Origin: Planctomycetota bacterium
Lineage (GTDB): Bacteria; Planctomycetota; Planctomycetia; Pirellulales; UBA7805
Reading direction: 5' to 3'
Length of the DNA stretch: 37,838 bases
NCBI GenBank assembly: GCA_021413705.1
Contig: JAIOPX010000032.1
Location: 1-37,838, forward strand
The notes below the pieces were generated by a model. The model worked only from the letters and a program-made list of their open reading frames with translations, searched no databases and was not told where the DNA came from. Below, in pieces: positions 7,670 through 16,199 of the stretch. Each line of letters opens with the position of its first letter. Positions within the stretch are counted from its first letter, which is position 1. The position numbers and the translations under genes were made by a program.

Positions 7670-8842
7670 ATGAAGGCCGTCTGCTGGTGTGGTAAAGGGG
7701 ACGTGCGCGTGGAAAACGTGCCGGATCCCAAGATTCTCAATCCGCGCGACGCGATTATTCGCGTGGCCGCCACGGCCATCTGCGGGTCGGACCTGCATTT
7801 GTATGGAGGGGCCATACCCGGCATGCAGGCGGGGGATATCTTGGGGCACGAATTCATGGGTGAGGTCATGGAGGTCGGTTCCGGGATTAAGGAACTCAAA
7901 CCGGGCCAGCGCGTGGTGGTTCCCTTTACCATCGCCTGTGGGAACTGCTTTTTTTGCAGCAGGCAACTGTGGTCGCTGTGCGACAATTCCAACCCGAATG
8001 CCGACGTGCTGCGCAAACTCTATGGCGACTCGGGCTCGGGATTGTTCGGCTATTCGCATCTCTACGGCGGCTATGCCGGCGGGCAGGCGGAATTTGTGCG
8101 AGTGCCATTTGCCGACGTCGGCCCGGTCCCCCTGCCCGAGTCGATCACGGACGAACAAGGCGCCTTGTTGGCCGACGTGCTTCCAACCGGCTTCATGGCG
8201 GCGGAGAATTGCCAGATTCAAAAAGGGGACACAGTGGCCGTGTGGGGCTGCGGCCCCGTCGGCCTGTTCGCCATCAAGAGCGCGCTGTGGCTCGGCGCGG
8301 AGCGCGTCGTGGCCATCGATCGTTTTCCCGAGCGGCTGGAACTAGCCAAACGGCTGGGCGCAACGGAGACGATCAACTACGAAGACGAGGACGATCTTCA
8401 ACAGCGGCTGCAGCAGTTGACAGCCGGACGCGGGCCGGACGCCTGCATCGACGCCGTCGGCATGGAGGCGCATGGAACTTCGCTCGATGCCTGGTACGAC
8501 CGCATCAAGTACTCGACGTATCTGGCGACCGACCGGCCGCTAGTCCTGCGTCAAGCCATTCACGCCTGTCGCAAAGGAGGCACGGTCTCGATCCCCGGCG
8601 TCTACGGAGGCTTTTTGGACAAGATTCCCATGGGGGCTGCGTTTGCCAAGGGACTTCGAATGACGATGGGGCAAACGCACGTCCATCGCTACCTACGGCC
8701 ATTGATCGCGCGGATCGAGAAAGAAGGGTTCGATCCGGCGATGATCGTTTCCCACCGCGGAACTTTGGAAGACGCACCACGATTGTATAAGACGTTTCGC
8801 GACAAGAAGGAGCAGTGTACGAAAGTTGTCTTACGACCCTGA
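7670..8842 (+). CDS. Zinc-dependent alcohol dehydrogenase (MDR family)
   Basis: The 390-residue product is a medium-chain dehydrogenase of the class that includes glutathione-independent formaldehyde dehydrogenases. Catalytic zinc ligands are Cys38 (ICGSD) and His60-Glu61 (GHEFMGEV). Structural zinc cysteines are at 90, 93, 96 and 104. The NAD-binding loop is [10 protein letters not shown], followed by an acidic strand end (VVAIDR) that favours NAD over NADP. I chose the ATG at 7670, which has AGCGAGGA upstream. A TTG frame extension to 7631 adds 13 unlike residues. It sits between an SRPBCC protein and an SDR. Substrate (aldehyde, alcohol or sugar alcohol) cannot be read from sequence. Confidence 0.9.
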   Translation: MKAVCWCGKGDVRVENVPDPKILNPRDAIIRVAATAICGSDLHLYGGAIPGMQAGDILGHEFMGEVMEVGSGIKELKPGQRVVVPFTIACGNCFFCSRQLWSLCDNSNPNADVLRKLYGDSGSGLFGYSHLYGGYAGGQAEFVRVPFADVGPVPLPESITDEQGALLADVLPTGFMAAENCQIQKGDTVAVWGCGPVGLFAIKSALWLGAERVVAIDRFPERLELAKRLGATETINYEDEDDLQQRLQQLTAGRGPDACIDAVGMEAHGTSLDAWYDRIKYSTYLATDRPLVLRQAIHACRKGGTVSIPGVYGGFLDKIPMGAAFAKGLRMTMGQTHVHRYLRPLIARIEKEGFDPAMIVSHRGTLEDAPRLYKTFRDKKEQCTKVVLRP

Positions 8843-8867
8843 TTTTCATCTGGATAAGAGATTTAAT

Positions 8868-9461
8868 ATGCCGCCCTCTGCATCACCCAAAAACCACGGT
8901 CGTTCTGACCGCTCGATGGCGGGTCGCCGCCAGCAAGGCAAACAATCAAATCAATCTCACTCCGCCTTCCGCAAGCGGAAGCGTTCACCGTTACTGATGC
9001 GCGCCGCGGTGATCGGAGCGGCCGCCGGCTTGCTGGCTACCGCGCCGATGACTCTGGTCATGTCGCGGCTCCATCGCAATCTGCCTCGACATCAGCGCTA
9101 TCCTCTTCCCCCTAGCAGAATCACAGCCACGCTGGAGAATGCTGCCGACGTGGATCATCACCTGTCGAATGAACAACACCAGGTGCTGACTCTCGTGGCT
9201 CACTACGGCTATGGCTCCGCTATGGGTATTCTCTATGGGGCGGCCAGTGCCCGCTTCTTTCGGGCCAACATGTTTACCGGGGCTTTGTTTGGACTGGGCG
9301 TGTGGGCGGGAAGCTACCTGGGTCTCTTGCCGGCCACGGGTTTGCACAAGCCGGCGACCGAGGAGCCTGCCGACCGCAATGAACTGATGATCGCCTCGCA
9401 TCTCGTTTGGGGGGCGGTCACCGGAGAAATTACTCGCCAAGGATTTGAGGACAGGTCATGA
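8868..9461 (+). CDS. Small membrane protein (DUF1440-like)
   Basis: This 197-residue protein has a basic cytoplasmic N-terminus (to about residue 43) rich in Arg, Lys and Ser. It is followed by hydrophobic segments at about 45-62 (AAVIGAAAGLLATAPMTLVM), 110-128 (YGYGSAMGILYGAASARFF), 133-152 (FTGALFGLGVWAGSYLGLLP) and a short one near 180. The pattern resembles DUF1440-type inner-membrane proteins; function unknown. I prefer the ATG at 8868 over a TTG at 8826 that overlaps the ADH stop. The end overlaps the start of the SDR by four bases (ATGA), so the two are translationally coupled. Confidence 0.75.
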   Translation: MPPSASPKNHGRSDRSMAGRRQQGKQSNQSHSAFRKRKRSPLLMRAAVIGAAAGLLATAPMTLVMSRLHRNLPRHQRYPLPPSRITATLENAADVDHHLSNEQHQVLTLVAHYGYGSAMGILYGAASARFFRANMFTGALFGLGVWAGSYLGLLPATGLHKPATEEPADRNELMIASHLVWGAVTGEITRQGFEDRS

Positions 9462-10498
9462 TGAATCGCACGATCTTGAGCATGGGTGCCCTCGCCGCGG
9501 GAGGCGCCTTAGCGCTACATTTGCTTCGTCGATCCAACTACAACTTTGCGGATAAAGTTGTCGTCATCACCGGTGGTTCGCGGGGATTGGGGCTCGAACT
9601 GGCGAGGCGCTTCGCCGCCGAAGGAGCCCGCATTGCTCTCTGTGCCCGGACGGCGGCAGACGTTGCCAAGGCCGGCGAAGAATTGCAACGCCGTGGGGCC
9701 GACGTGTTCGCCGCGATTTGCGATGTCACTGACCCTGCCCAGATTGAGCCCTTCATCGACGAAGTGGTCGACCGTTGGGGCCGTCTCGATGTGCTAGTCA
9801 ACAATGCGGGCATTATCCAGGTGGGCCCGCTCGAATCGATGACGGAGGCGGATTTTCGTCAAGCGATGGACGTGCATTTGTGGGGACCGCTGCGCATGAC
9901 GCTGGAGGCATTGCCGCACATGCGTGCGCAAAACGCGGGACGAATCGTCAATATTGCCTCCATCGGAGGCAAGCTCAGCGTTCCGCATCTGCTTCCGTAT
10001 TGTGCCAGCAAGTTTGCGCTCGTCGGTCTGTCGCAGGGTATGCGAACTGAATTGGCCCGGGAGAACATCTGGGTCACGACCATCTCTCCTGGCTTGATGC
10101 GCACCGGCAGCCCGCGTAACGCGCAGTTCAAAGGGCGGCATCGTGAGGAGTATGCATGGTTCAGCATCAGCGGGGCGGCGCCGGTGATTTCGCTGGGCTC
10201 GGGCCGCGCTGCCCGGCGCATCGTCGAAGCCTGCCGCCGTGGGTCATCGGAATTGGTCTTTCCGCTACCGATCCAACTTGTTGCTCGCATCCATGGCCTG
10301 TTTCCAGAGTTGACTGAGGCGACGTCTCGATTGGTTCAGCGACTTCTGCCCGAAGCGGGAGGCATGGGGACCGGCAGCCGCCAGGGCAAAGAGAGCGAAT
10401 CGCGCTGGTCGCCGTCGTGGCTGACCTGGTTAAACGAGCGAGCCGCGGCCCGCAACAATGAAATTCGCGAGGCCAAAGAATCCTTCGGCGGCTTATGA
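9458..10498 (+). CDS. Membrane-tethered short-chain dehydrogenase (SDR)
   Basis: Classical SDR motifs are complete: TGGSRGLG (38-45) for the cofactor, NNAG (115-118), Ser168 and the YCASK catalytic Tyr181/Lys185. Residues 10-24 (GALAAGGALALHLLR) form an N-terminal hydrophobic stretch that could tether the enzyme to the membrane, matching the membrane neighbours. The 346 residues are longer than a minimal SDR (about 250); the extra C-terminal part (from about 260) is amphipathic and basic. The start overlaps the preceding stop by four bases, with GAGGACAGG upstream. Substrate unknown. It ends the plus-strand run; the next gene is convergent. Confidence 0.9.
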   Translation: MMNRTILSMGALAAGGALALHLLRRSNYNFADKVVVITGGSRGLGLELARRFAAEGARIALCARTAADVAKAGEELQRRGADVFAAICDVTDPAQIEPFIDEVVDRWGRLDVLVNNAGIIQVGPLESMTEADFRQAMDVHLWGPLRMTLEALPHMRAQNAGRIVNIASIGGKLSVPHLLPYCASKFALVGLSQGMRTELARENIWVTTISPGLMRTGSPRNAQFKGRHREEYAWFSISGAAPVISLGSGRAARRIVEACRRGSSELVFPLPIQLVARIHGLFPELTEATSRLVQRLLPEAGGMGTGSRQGKESESRWSPSWLTWLNERAAARNNEIREAKESFGGL

Positions 10499-10555
10499 GT
10501 TCAGACGGTCGCGGTCGAATTCTTCGGCAAGGCAACGCGAGCCTCTGGAAGCAGT

Positions 10556-11458
10556 TCACCGTCCTTTTCCCTTTTCCCCCACCGGCAGGATGCGGGTTCC
10601 GTACATGTGGGCGTACGCCTGAGTAAACTCCGCGCCTAAGTACAAGATCTGGGCCGAGTAATACACCCAGACCAGCAGAACGATCAGGGACGCTGCCGCT
10701 CCATAAGCCGAGCCGATCGAAGCGCGTCCCAAGTAAATCCCCAGCAGAAACTTCCCGGCGCTAAAGAGCAACGCAGTCGCGAGTGCTCCGATCCAGACAT
10801 CGTGCCAGGCGATCCGTGCATCGGGCAGGATTTTGAAAATCATGGCAAACAGAACTGTGATCACCAGCACCGAAATCAGGAAATTAAGGATCTGCAAAAT
10901 CGGCTCGGGGACAGGGAGATAGTTGCCCGCCCACTTCCCGGCAGCCGCCAGCATCGTCGAGAGAACCAGGGAGACCAACAACAGAAATCCGGTGCCAAGA
11001 ATCATGGCAAACGAGAGGAACCGGGCTTTGACGATTCCCCACAGGCCACGACCGGTCTTCGGTTCCACTCCCCAAATGGTGTTCAGGGCGTCTTGGAGTT
11101 CCCCGAATACGCCCGAAGCGCCAAACAACAGCACGACGATTCCCAACAGCGTCGCCAGAATTCCTTTTTCCGGTTGCTGAGCGCTGGCGATCATTTGTTG
11201 GATGGCTTCAGCGCCTTCCTTGCCAAGCAGGTCGCGAAGCTGCCGCAGCAGTTCTCCCTGGGCTACATCTTTTCGGAAGAATAAGCCTGCAAGTGCGACG
11301 CTAAGAACCATCAGCGGCGGCAACGAAAATATCGTGTAGTAGGCCAGCGCGGCCCCCAGGCGCGGAGCTTTGTCCGCCAGCCAGTCATTGACCGTCTGTT
11401 GCAGCAATAGCACCCACGATCGGGATGCTTTTTGGTCGGTCGGAGTAATGGTGGTCAT
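10556..11458 (-). CDS. YihY/BrkB family inner-membrane protein
   Basis: This is a 300-residue polytopic protein of the YihY/BrkB family. About six membrane segments occur at roughly 35-60, 100-125, 145-170, 185-205, 215-240 and 255-280. Family hallmarks are ALAYYTIFSLPPL near the N-terminus and GSAYGAAASLIVLLVWVYYSAQILYLGAEFTQ near the end. Once called ribonuclease BN, the family is not the RNase; a transport role is suspected. I take the ATG at 11458, giving MTTITPTD. Longer in-frame starts to 11701 add an unlike leader that overlaps the divergent gene. The C-terminal tail is short and basic. The gene is convergent with the SDR and divergent from the beta-propeller gene, about 208 bases apart. 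Confidence 0.88.
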   Translation of the reverse strand: MTTITPTDQKASRSWVLLLQQTVNDWLADKAPRLGAALAYYTIFSLPPLMVLSVALAGLFFRKDVAQGELLRQLRDLLGKEGAEAIQQMIASAQQPEKGILATLLGIVVLLFGASGVFGELQDALNTIWGVEPKTGRGLWGIVKARFLSFAMILGTGFLLLVSLVLSTMLAAAGKWAGNYLPVPEPILQILNFLISVLVITVLFAMIFKILPDARIAWHDVWIGALATALLFSAGKFLLGIYLGRASIGSAYGAAASLIVLLVWVYYSAQILYLGAEFTQAYAHMYGTRILPVGEKGKGR

Positions 11459-11666
11459 GGCCAGTCCGATGAGGGCCTCCCGTCCTCTTCTTCGGCAAAG
11501 CATGTGCCAAGTTCTTCCAGCCTCTGGACGAACCGTCATATTCTCAGACCGTGGTTTGACTGTTATCACCATCTCGATCACAATTACGCCCGCGTGGGCC
11601 GTTTCCTGCGCTACCCATGGGTGTCTGCCGCGGAAAAACAAAACATAACCAACTGAGGAATCCATC

Positions 11667-12674
11667 ATGAAAAATTGTAGGCTTGCGCTCAGTATGACCA
11701 TGTTGCTCGCCTTGGCCGCACCGCTTTACGCGGCGGACAAAGCTCAGCCGGTGCGCATGGGGAGTGGCACCATGACCTTCGACACGGTCCCAGGTTGGGG
11801 GCTCGCCGAAGACGGCAAGTCGATCCTGGGTTCAACCCACGGGGGAGTCGCCTTTGACAAGGCGGGGAACATTTACACGACCTCCAGCCTGGGCATCTTT
11901 GTCTTCTCACCCGACGGAAAACTGCTGCGCCGCTTCGTGGGAGACCAATACTCGAATATCCATGACCTGAAGATTCTGGCGGAGGGGAACGACGAGTTCA
12001 TTTATGCGGCCCGCAACGCGGCAGGCGAAGGGATCAAAGTCAACGCCCAGACCGGGGAAATCGTGTTGAAGCTGGGCATCCCCAAGGAATCTGGATTAAA
12101 GCTAACCAAGTGGAGCCCAACGGCGATCACCGTGGCTCCCAATGGAGACATCATCCTAGCGGACGGCTACGCGAGCAACCGCATTTTCAAGTTCGACAAG
12201 ACGGGCAAGTACCTGATGCATTTCGGCACGAAAGGGAATGGGCTGAAGGAGTTCAACACGGCGCACGGCATGACTTTGGACACCAGGTACAACCCGCCTC
12301 GCCTGTTGATCTGCGATCGCAACCATACCCCCAAGGGCCGCCTGCTACATTACGATCTCGACGGGAAATACATCGAGGAGGTTGCGACGGGCCTGGGCAT
12401 GCCCACCTCGGCCTCCGTCCAGGGTGACTACGTCTCCGTGCCCGATCTACATGGGCGGCTGATCATTCTCGACAAGAACAACACGATCATCGCCGTGTTG
12501 GGCTACAATTCCGATCCGAAGGCCGGAGCGAACTTCAACATTCCGCAAAACAAGTGGATCGAAGGGGTTTTCAGCGGCACTCACGGCTCGGCCTGGGACA
12601 AGGACGGCAATCTGTATGTGCAGGATTGGAATGTCTCTGGGCGGCTGATGAAGCTGGTGCGGGTGAAGCAGTAG
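11667..12674 (+). CDS. Secreted NHL/6-bladed beta-propeller protein
   Basis: A signal peptide (MKNCRLALSMTMLLALAAPLYA, cleavage before ADK) is followed by repeated blades of NHL or SMP-30 style (VAFDKAGNIYTTSSLGIFVF, ITVAPNGDIILADGYASNRI, MTLDTRYNPPRLLICDRNH, and GSAWDKDGNLYVQDWNVSGR). The 335 residues fit one six-bladed propeller. Such proteins bind ligands or hydrolyse lactones; nothing here shows which. The ribosome site (GAGGAA) is clear. It is transcribed alone, divergent from the YihY gene; the shared 208-base gap must hold both promoters, but I could not pick convincing boxes. Confidence 0.85.
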   Translation: MKNCRLALSMTMLLALAAPLYAADKAQPVRMGSGTMTFDTVPGWGLAEDGKSILGSTHGGVAFDKAGNIYTTSSLGIFVFSPDGKLLRRFVGDQYSNIHDLKILAEGNDEFIYAARNAAGEGIKVNAQTGEIVLKLGIPKESGLKLTKWSPTAITVAPNGDIILADGYASNRIFKFDKTGKYLMHFGTKGNGLKEFNTAHGMTLDTRYNPPRLLICDRNHTPKGRLLHYDLDGKYIEEVATGLGMPTSASVQGDYVSVPDLHGRLIILDKNNTIIAVLGYNSDPKAGANFNIPQNKWIEGVFSGTHGSAWDKDGNLYVQDWNVSGRLMKLVRVKQ

Positions 12675-12830
12675 ATTTGCTGGCTGATCGCTGGTGAGTC
12701 GTTTATTGCTCTGAGTCATCATCTAATTGAATGACCATGTGGCCGTCCCCCTCTCAGTAACCTGCGGAACGCAAGAAGCTCCGCCAGGTCAGGGGCTGGT
12801 GAGATGTGTTGCTACTGCGTCGCAGAGCGG

Positions 12831-13910
12831 CTAAGACCGGCGATACTTCTTCCGCAAGGCGAGTAAGCCCAGGCCCAGTGCGGCCAGAACGAACGGCGAG
12901 GGCTCGGGTACTGTGACGAAGTCGTAACCGATCACGTCGAACGCGCGAAGATCATTGATGCTGATCGCCAGAAGCTCGCCCGCGCTCACCGTAGGATTCA
13001 TGATGCCGAGGCCGAGATTGTTCTTCCAGTGAGACTCTTCGTAGATCGACCCCGTGGAGAACTCAGCAAGGGGAGTCGTGCCTCCGTCCACGGAGAAGGA
13101 CTTGGCAATGTTGTCGGCCGTCCAATCATTGACCCCGATGCCGCCGCCCACGCCTATGCTTCGGGAGGTGAAACGAAACAGGTCGAGCGGGGTGACGAAC
13201 CTAAGTTGATTGTCGTTCAATCCGGGAGCGTTTCCGTTGCCGGCCAGGATATCGACTCCGCTGACGAAGCCCAACATGTGGCCCAACTCATGCGCGGCGA
13301 CGCCGACAAAGTCCAACTGCCCCGCGTTGATCCCATTGCCACGGTCAAAATCAAAAGCTGCCGCGGAGTTGGTAAAGGTAATCGTGCCATCCAGGCCAGC
13401 ACTGTTGGCAGGGTACAGGCCCAGGGCTTTGGCATTGGCCGAGGTTATCCGAACGGTGTTGTTATTTTCCGGGCCGGCCTGTCCGGGGCCTCCGAGCCCT
13501 GTGTCGAAGTAAGGTGTCACGCTGACAACGCCATTGGGGTTGTTGGCTGTGCGGTTGATAAGCATGGAAAAGGTCGAACCTGCCTGCAGCTTGTTGGAAC
13601 TTGAGATATCGTCGGCACTCTGGCGATCATTCACCAAGGCGTTGCGGACGCTCGTGTAGGAATAGGGATCGTAAAAGCTGTCCGCATGCGCAACCACCTC
13701 GGCCGGCAAGGCTGCCGCGTTAATCCGGACATTGACGGTGATTGGATCCTTCAATTGAGCCGACCAGAGGGCGCCAGCCTCCGCGAATGCCGCGAGCATC
13801 TGGGGAGTGGCTCCACCTTGGTTGGTGATGTTGAAGGTCAGTGCGGGCGCAGTTGAAACGCCCCAGGTGAGTACAACAAGTGCGGCTACAACTCGGCACA
13901 AGTGGATCAT
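12831..13910 (-). CDS. PEP-CTERM zinc metalloprotease-like protein
   Basis: The 359-residue product has a signal peptide (MIHLCRVVAALVVLTWGVST, cut near APA), and a zinc-binding HELGHMLGF at 207-215 matching HExxHxxGF of metzincin-like proteases. A likely Met-turn GIMNP is at 302-306. A PEP-CTERM tail (VPEPSPFVLAALGLGLLALR) spans 334-353, then basic KKYRRS. So this is an exported protease-like enzyme attached through exosortase sorting. I chose the ATG at 13910 with GAGG upstream; an extension to 13961 adds an unlike 17 residues. Substrate unknown; the gene is alone, convergent to the beta-propeller gene. The active-site glutamate is present, so activity is expected. Confidence 0.85.
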   Translation of the reverse strand: MIHLCRVVAALVVLTWGVSTAPALTFNITNQGGATPQMLAAFAEAGALWSAQLKDPITVNVRINAAALPAEVVAHADSFYDPYSYTSVRNALVNDRQSADDISSSNKLQAGSTFSMLINRTANNPNGVVSVTPYFDTGLGGPGQAGPENNNTVRITSANAKALGLYPANSAGLDGTITFTNSAAAFDFDRGNGINAGQLDFVGVAAHELGHMLGFVSGVDILAGNGNAPGLNDNQLRFVTPLDLFRFTSRSIGVGGGIGVNDWTADNIAKSFSVDGGTTPLAEFSTGSIYEESHWKNNLGLGIMNPTVSAGELLAISINDLRAFDVIGYDFVTVPEPSPFVLAALGLGLLALRKKYRRS

Positions 13911-14312
13911 TTTGGCCTCGTGATGAACTAGCCCACTGCTGGCACGCTTGGGAAGATGCAATTCATATTGCGACGTTCAGCGCAGCGTCAGTAAAGCCAC
14001 CACAATGGCCAACAACGCAAGGACCGATTACGTTTTTGCAACCTGATGAGGAGTCTTTGGCCCGTGGTGGATGCAGGTGGTGTGCCAAGGGTGCTTCCGT
14101 CGCGCGGCATCATGGGTGAGCGGCGACAGAATGCTCTTACACCTAACGACTTGCAGCAATTTATTTTCTTATTACCAATCCTTGGCAGCGTGATTGAAGT
14201 TTACTGGAACTGATACAACTAGCTCTGTTGAGTGTTGCACAACGATACACTGGGGGACTCAACTGCGAGGAGTCCTCAGGATCCCCGATGTCACAACCCA
14301 GGGGACGTCACT
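13911..14312. other. Gap between protease and esterase genes
   Basis: About 400 bases upstream of the protease start and downstream of the esterase stop, both minus strand. No frame has a ribosome site plus recognisable protein. A weak hairpin (GGGGACTC/GAGTCCTC, about 14252-14276) might end esterase transcription. Otherwise I see nothing. Confidence 0.4.
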
Positions 14313-15146
14313 TTAGCGTTGAAGGTGCTTGACCAGGGCATTCATGCACACTTGAAAAGCCCCGGAAAGATATTGGCCGTTGTGGCCGCCGGCGGCTTCG
14401 TGATAGGTGTGTTCTATTCCCAAGGCTTTCATTTGTTGCTCGAGCTTGCGATTGTCCGCGTTGAGTTCATCGCTCAGCCCACAACCAAACCACACACCCA
14501 TCCCCTGGTTTTTGATGTTCTTCAAATAGGGCTCGATCGAGCATTGGACCCAATGGTCGGCGTGGTCCGGGTGAGGGCCGAGCACATGCGGCAATTTCCA
14601 ATCCGGACGGGAGCCCACATAGTGGGTCAAATCAGGGCAGCCAGCCAGGCTGCCGGCGGCGATGTAGAGTTCAGGGTGCTGAAACGCCAGCAAGAATGCC
14701 CCATGGGCACCGCTGCTGATCCCCGCGATAGCACGCCCTTCTCGCTTGGCAAGCGTGCGATAATTCTTGTCCACATGATCGATCAGTTCCGTAGTCAGAA
14801 ACGTCCCAAACTTCAGTTTCGGGTCCATCGGTGCATCGAAATACCATTCTGCGGGAAGTCCGAAATTGATGACGATCACCTGGTTCTCGTCGGCGAAGTT
14901 TTGGATGAAGGGACGTTGACCGATCGCGTTGTTGTAAAACAGTCCCATTCCGTTTCCGCCCCAGCCGTCGAGCATATAAATCACGGGGAATCGCTTGGTC
15001 GGCTCGGTCTTGTATGCATTCGGAAGAAGAATGGAAAAACTCATGTCCTTTCCCAAGACTTCGCTTTTCATGGCGACCTTCGCAGGTTCTGCGGCAGAGC
15101 TTATTCCCGCGAACAACATGCACAGTCCAAGAAGGATCTTCTTCAT
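14313..15146 (-). CDS. Secreted alpha/beta-hydrolase esterase
   Basis: A signal peptide (MKKILLGLCMLFAGISSAAE) precedes an alpha/beta-hydrolase domain of the putative-esterase/esterase D type (tributyrin esterase, S-formylglutathione hydrolase, antigen-85 fold). The nucleophile elbow is GISSG with Ser144; the catalytic His is likely His255 in GGHNGQYL; Asp226 is a candidate acid. The length of 277 residues suits the family. The ATG at 15146 has AAGGAAAG upstream. The start lies 34 bases from a 56-bp direct repeat that also precedes hicB. Substrate unknown; acetylated sugars or carboxylic esters are typical. No neighbour gives a pathway. Confidence 0.87.
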   Translation of the reverse strand: MKKILLGLCMLFAGISSAAEPAKVAMKSEVLGKDMSFSILLPNAYKTEPTKRFPVIYMLDGWGGNGMGLFYNNAIGQRPFIQNFADENQVIVINFGLPAEWYFDAPMDPKLKFGTFLTTELIDHVDKNYRTLAKREGRAIAGISSGAHGAFLLAFQHPELYIAAGSLAGCPDLTHYVGSRPDWKLPHVLGPHPDHADHWVQCSIEPYLKNIKNQGMGVWFGCGLSDELNADNRKLEQQMKALGIEHTYHEAAGGHNGQYLSGAFQVCMNALVKHLQR

Positions 15147-15179
15147 GATGTCTTTCCTTTCAAGCCTCAAATAAGAATT

Positions 15180-15235
15180 GACCACGCCTGGGCCAATTGC
15201 ATTGTAGTGGCTCGTTCGCCAAAAGTGGACTGCCA
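15180..15235. repeat. 56-bp direct repeat, left copy
   Basis: It matches the copy at 15891-15946 at 50 of 56 positions by my count; GGCTCGTTCGCCAAAAGTGG is the most alike part. It lies 34 bases upstream of the esterase start and contains TACAAT on the minus strand, which could be a -10 box. Confidence 0.75.
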
Positions 15236-15390
15236 TGGTTACCCTGGCTGAACTAAATGACGAATGGCTGGACGTTCTGAAGAGCCTGCCGAAGCTGAAA
15301 ACACTTGACATCGTGGACGTTCACCCCAAGCCAAACCACGAAAAGATCGCGAAACTATCAAAGCGTAAGCCTAGCACGATGAAAGTCTGA
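15235..15390 (+). pseudogene. Leucine-rich-repeat gene remnant (51 codons)
   Basis: This short ATG frame encodes MVTLAELNDEWLDVLKSLPK followed by LKTLDIVDVHPKP and a basic tail. It looks like the last repeat of an LRR protein (LTDxxLxxLKxLPxLKTLDL). There is no ribosome site, and the start A is the last base of the left direct repeat. I read it as a C-terminal fragment of a lost gene; its expression is doubtful. Confidence 0.45.
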
Positions 15391-15440
15391 TGAGATGAGT
15401 GAGCAGTTTCCGAAGGGTGACTCACGGAATCACTTTCCGA

Positions 15441-15659
15441 TTACTTCACGGCAGCCAGAAACTCGTCAAGATCAACGCCGGCGTCCTGCAAAGCGCCTTT
15501 GAGCGTGCGGCGGTCAATCTCGTCGTGAAATGGAAAGACGATCCGTCTTCCGTCCGGGTGCTCCATTTTTACATGGCTGCCGCGTCGATGGAGCTCGACG
15601 AAACCGAGGCGCTGCAAAGCCGTCAGCACTTGACGACCGGAAAGGAGCGGCAGCTTCAT
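15441..15659 (-). CDS. hicA: HicA toxin
   Basis: HicA is a small mRNA-cleaving toxin with a double-stranded-RNA-binding fold. The 72-residue protein has the expected layout: LSGRQVLTALQRLGFVELHR, then RGSHVKM with the catalytic His (SHVKM), then HPDGRRIVFPFHDEIDRRTL and a helix GALQDAGVDLDEFL. It starts inside the stop of hicB (four-base ATGA overlap), so translation is coupled. HicB is usually downstream of HicA in Proteobacteria, but the antitoxin-first order seen here is also common. Both genes lie between two 56-bp direct repeats. Confidence 0.93.
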   Translation of the reverse strand: MKLPLLSGRQVLTALQRLGFVELHRRGSHVKMEHPDGRRIVFPFHDEIDRRTLKGALQDAGVDLDEFLAAVK

Positions 15660-15859
15660 AGGGCCAACTCGACAACCTCACGTTCGGCGGTCTCCACCAG
15701 CTCCGTCGATTCAGGCTCCAGATAGAGAGCAATAGCTTCCCGGATGTTATCCAAGGCCTCTTCCCGAGTTTTGCCTTGAGACCAACAACTCTTTAATGCC
15801 GGGCAGTGCGCGGCAAAATATCCATTCTCTCCTCTTTCAATCACCACTTTAACCTTCAT
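15656..15859 (-). CDS. hicB: HicB antitoxin
   Basis: The 67-residue protein is the short form of HicB, a partial RNase H-like fold that blocks HicA. Typical blocks are visible: VVIERGENGYFAAHCPALKS, CWSQGKTREEALDNIREAI, then LYLEPES. No DNA-binding C-terminal domain (ribbon-helix-helix or HTH) is present, so autoregulation would need another factor or the pair together. AGGTG precedes the ATG. It is first in the hicBA pair, and the right direct repeat lies 32 bases upstream. Confidence 0.92.
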   Translation of the reverse strand: MKVKVVIERGENGYFAAHCPALKSCWSQGKTREEALDNIREAIALYLEPESTELVETAEREVVELAL

Positions 15860-15890
15860 GTTTCACCTATCACGACTTGGAATGAGATTC

Positions 15891-15946
15891 GACCACTGCT
15901 GGGCCACTTGCATTGTAGTCGCTCGTTCGCCAAAAGTAGACAGCCA
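15891..15946. repeat. 56-bp direct repeat, right copy
   Basis: Second copy of the repeat at 15180-15235, in the same orientation. It lies 32 bases upstream of the hicB start and also contains TACAAT on the minus strand. The two copies bracket hicBA and the LRR scrap. Confidence 0.75.
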
Positions 15947-15952
15947 ATTTAA

Positions 15953-16147
15953 TGCGTAGTTTTTCGTATTACGGCAGAAGAGTTTACCGCTTTGAGGTCA
16001 CAAACTGTGACCTCAAAGGGCAGTGGTCGAGGCGGGCGGTGTTATACCCCCTATGCCTTCACCGAACAGGGCGTCGCCATGCTCTCAAGCGTGCTGCGCA
16101 GCCAGCAGGCCGTGCACGTAGCGTACTTCAACAGCGCTTGTTCGTAA
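15953..16147 (+). pseudogene. ORF6N-domain gene fragment
   Basis: The frame reads [20 protein letters not shown], then [20 protein letters not shown], then [11 protein letters not shown]. That is the conserved middle of ORF6N-domain (phage antirepressor-like) proteins, whose hallmark is [12 protein letters not shown]. There is no start codon (a TAA precedes it) and the frame stops after about 64 codons, so both ends are missing. It is too short and unstarted to be made. It begins seven bases after the right direct repeat, so that junction may mark the breakpoint. Confidence 0.75.
15990..16018. repeat. 13-bp perfect palindrome in the ORF6N fragment
   Basis: Arms CTTTGAGGTCACA and TGTGACCTCAAAG flank AAC. 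It lies within the ORF6N reading frame, coding for [10 protein letters not shown]. It may be a coding coincidence kept by the family or an operator-like site. Confidence 0.6.
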
Positions 16148-16152
16148 CCCAA

Positions 16153-16195
16153 GGGGACAGTCCCATTTTGCTGGGGCAAAATTGGGACAGTCCCC
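16153..16195. repeat. GGGGACTGTCCC hairpin element, copy A
   Basis: GGGGACAGTCCCATTTTG and CAAAATTGGGACAGTCCCC form a long imperfect stem with loop CTGGGG. It starts 5 bases beyond the cls stop, so it may work as a terminator for this minus-strand gene. Two other copies are at 30169 and 34676. Confidence 0.8.
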
Positions 16196-16199
16196 GGCA

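Noticed and set aside
14232..15251. Long plus-strand frame over the esterase
   Set aside because: Antisense shadow of a recognisable alpha/beta hydrolase.
15990..16018. CRP-type operator
   Set aside because: The half-sites are in TCACA...TGTGA order, not TGTGA...TCACA, and it lies within a former coding frame, not a promoter.
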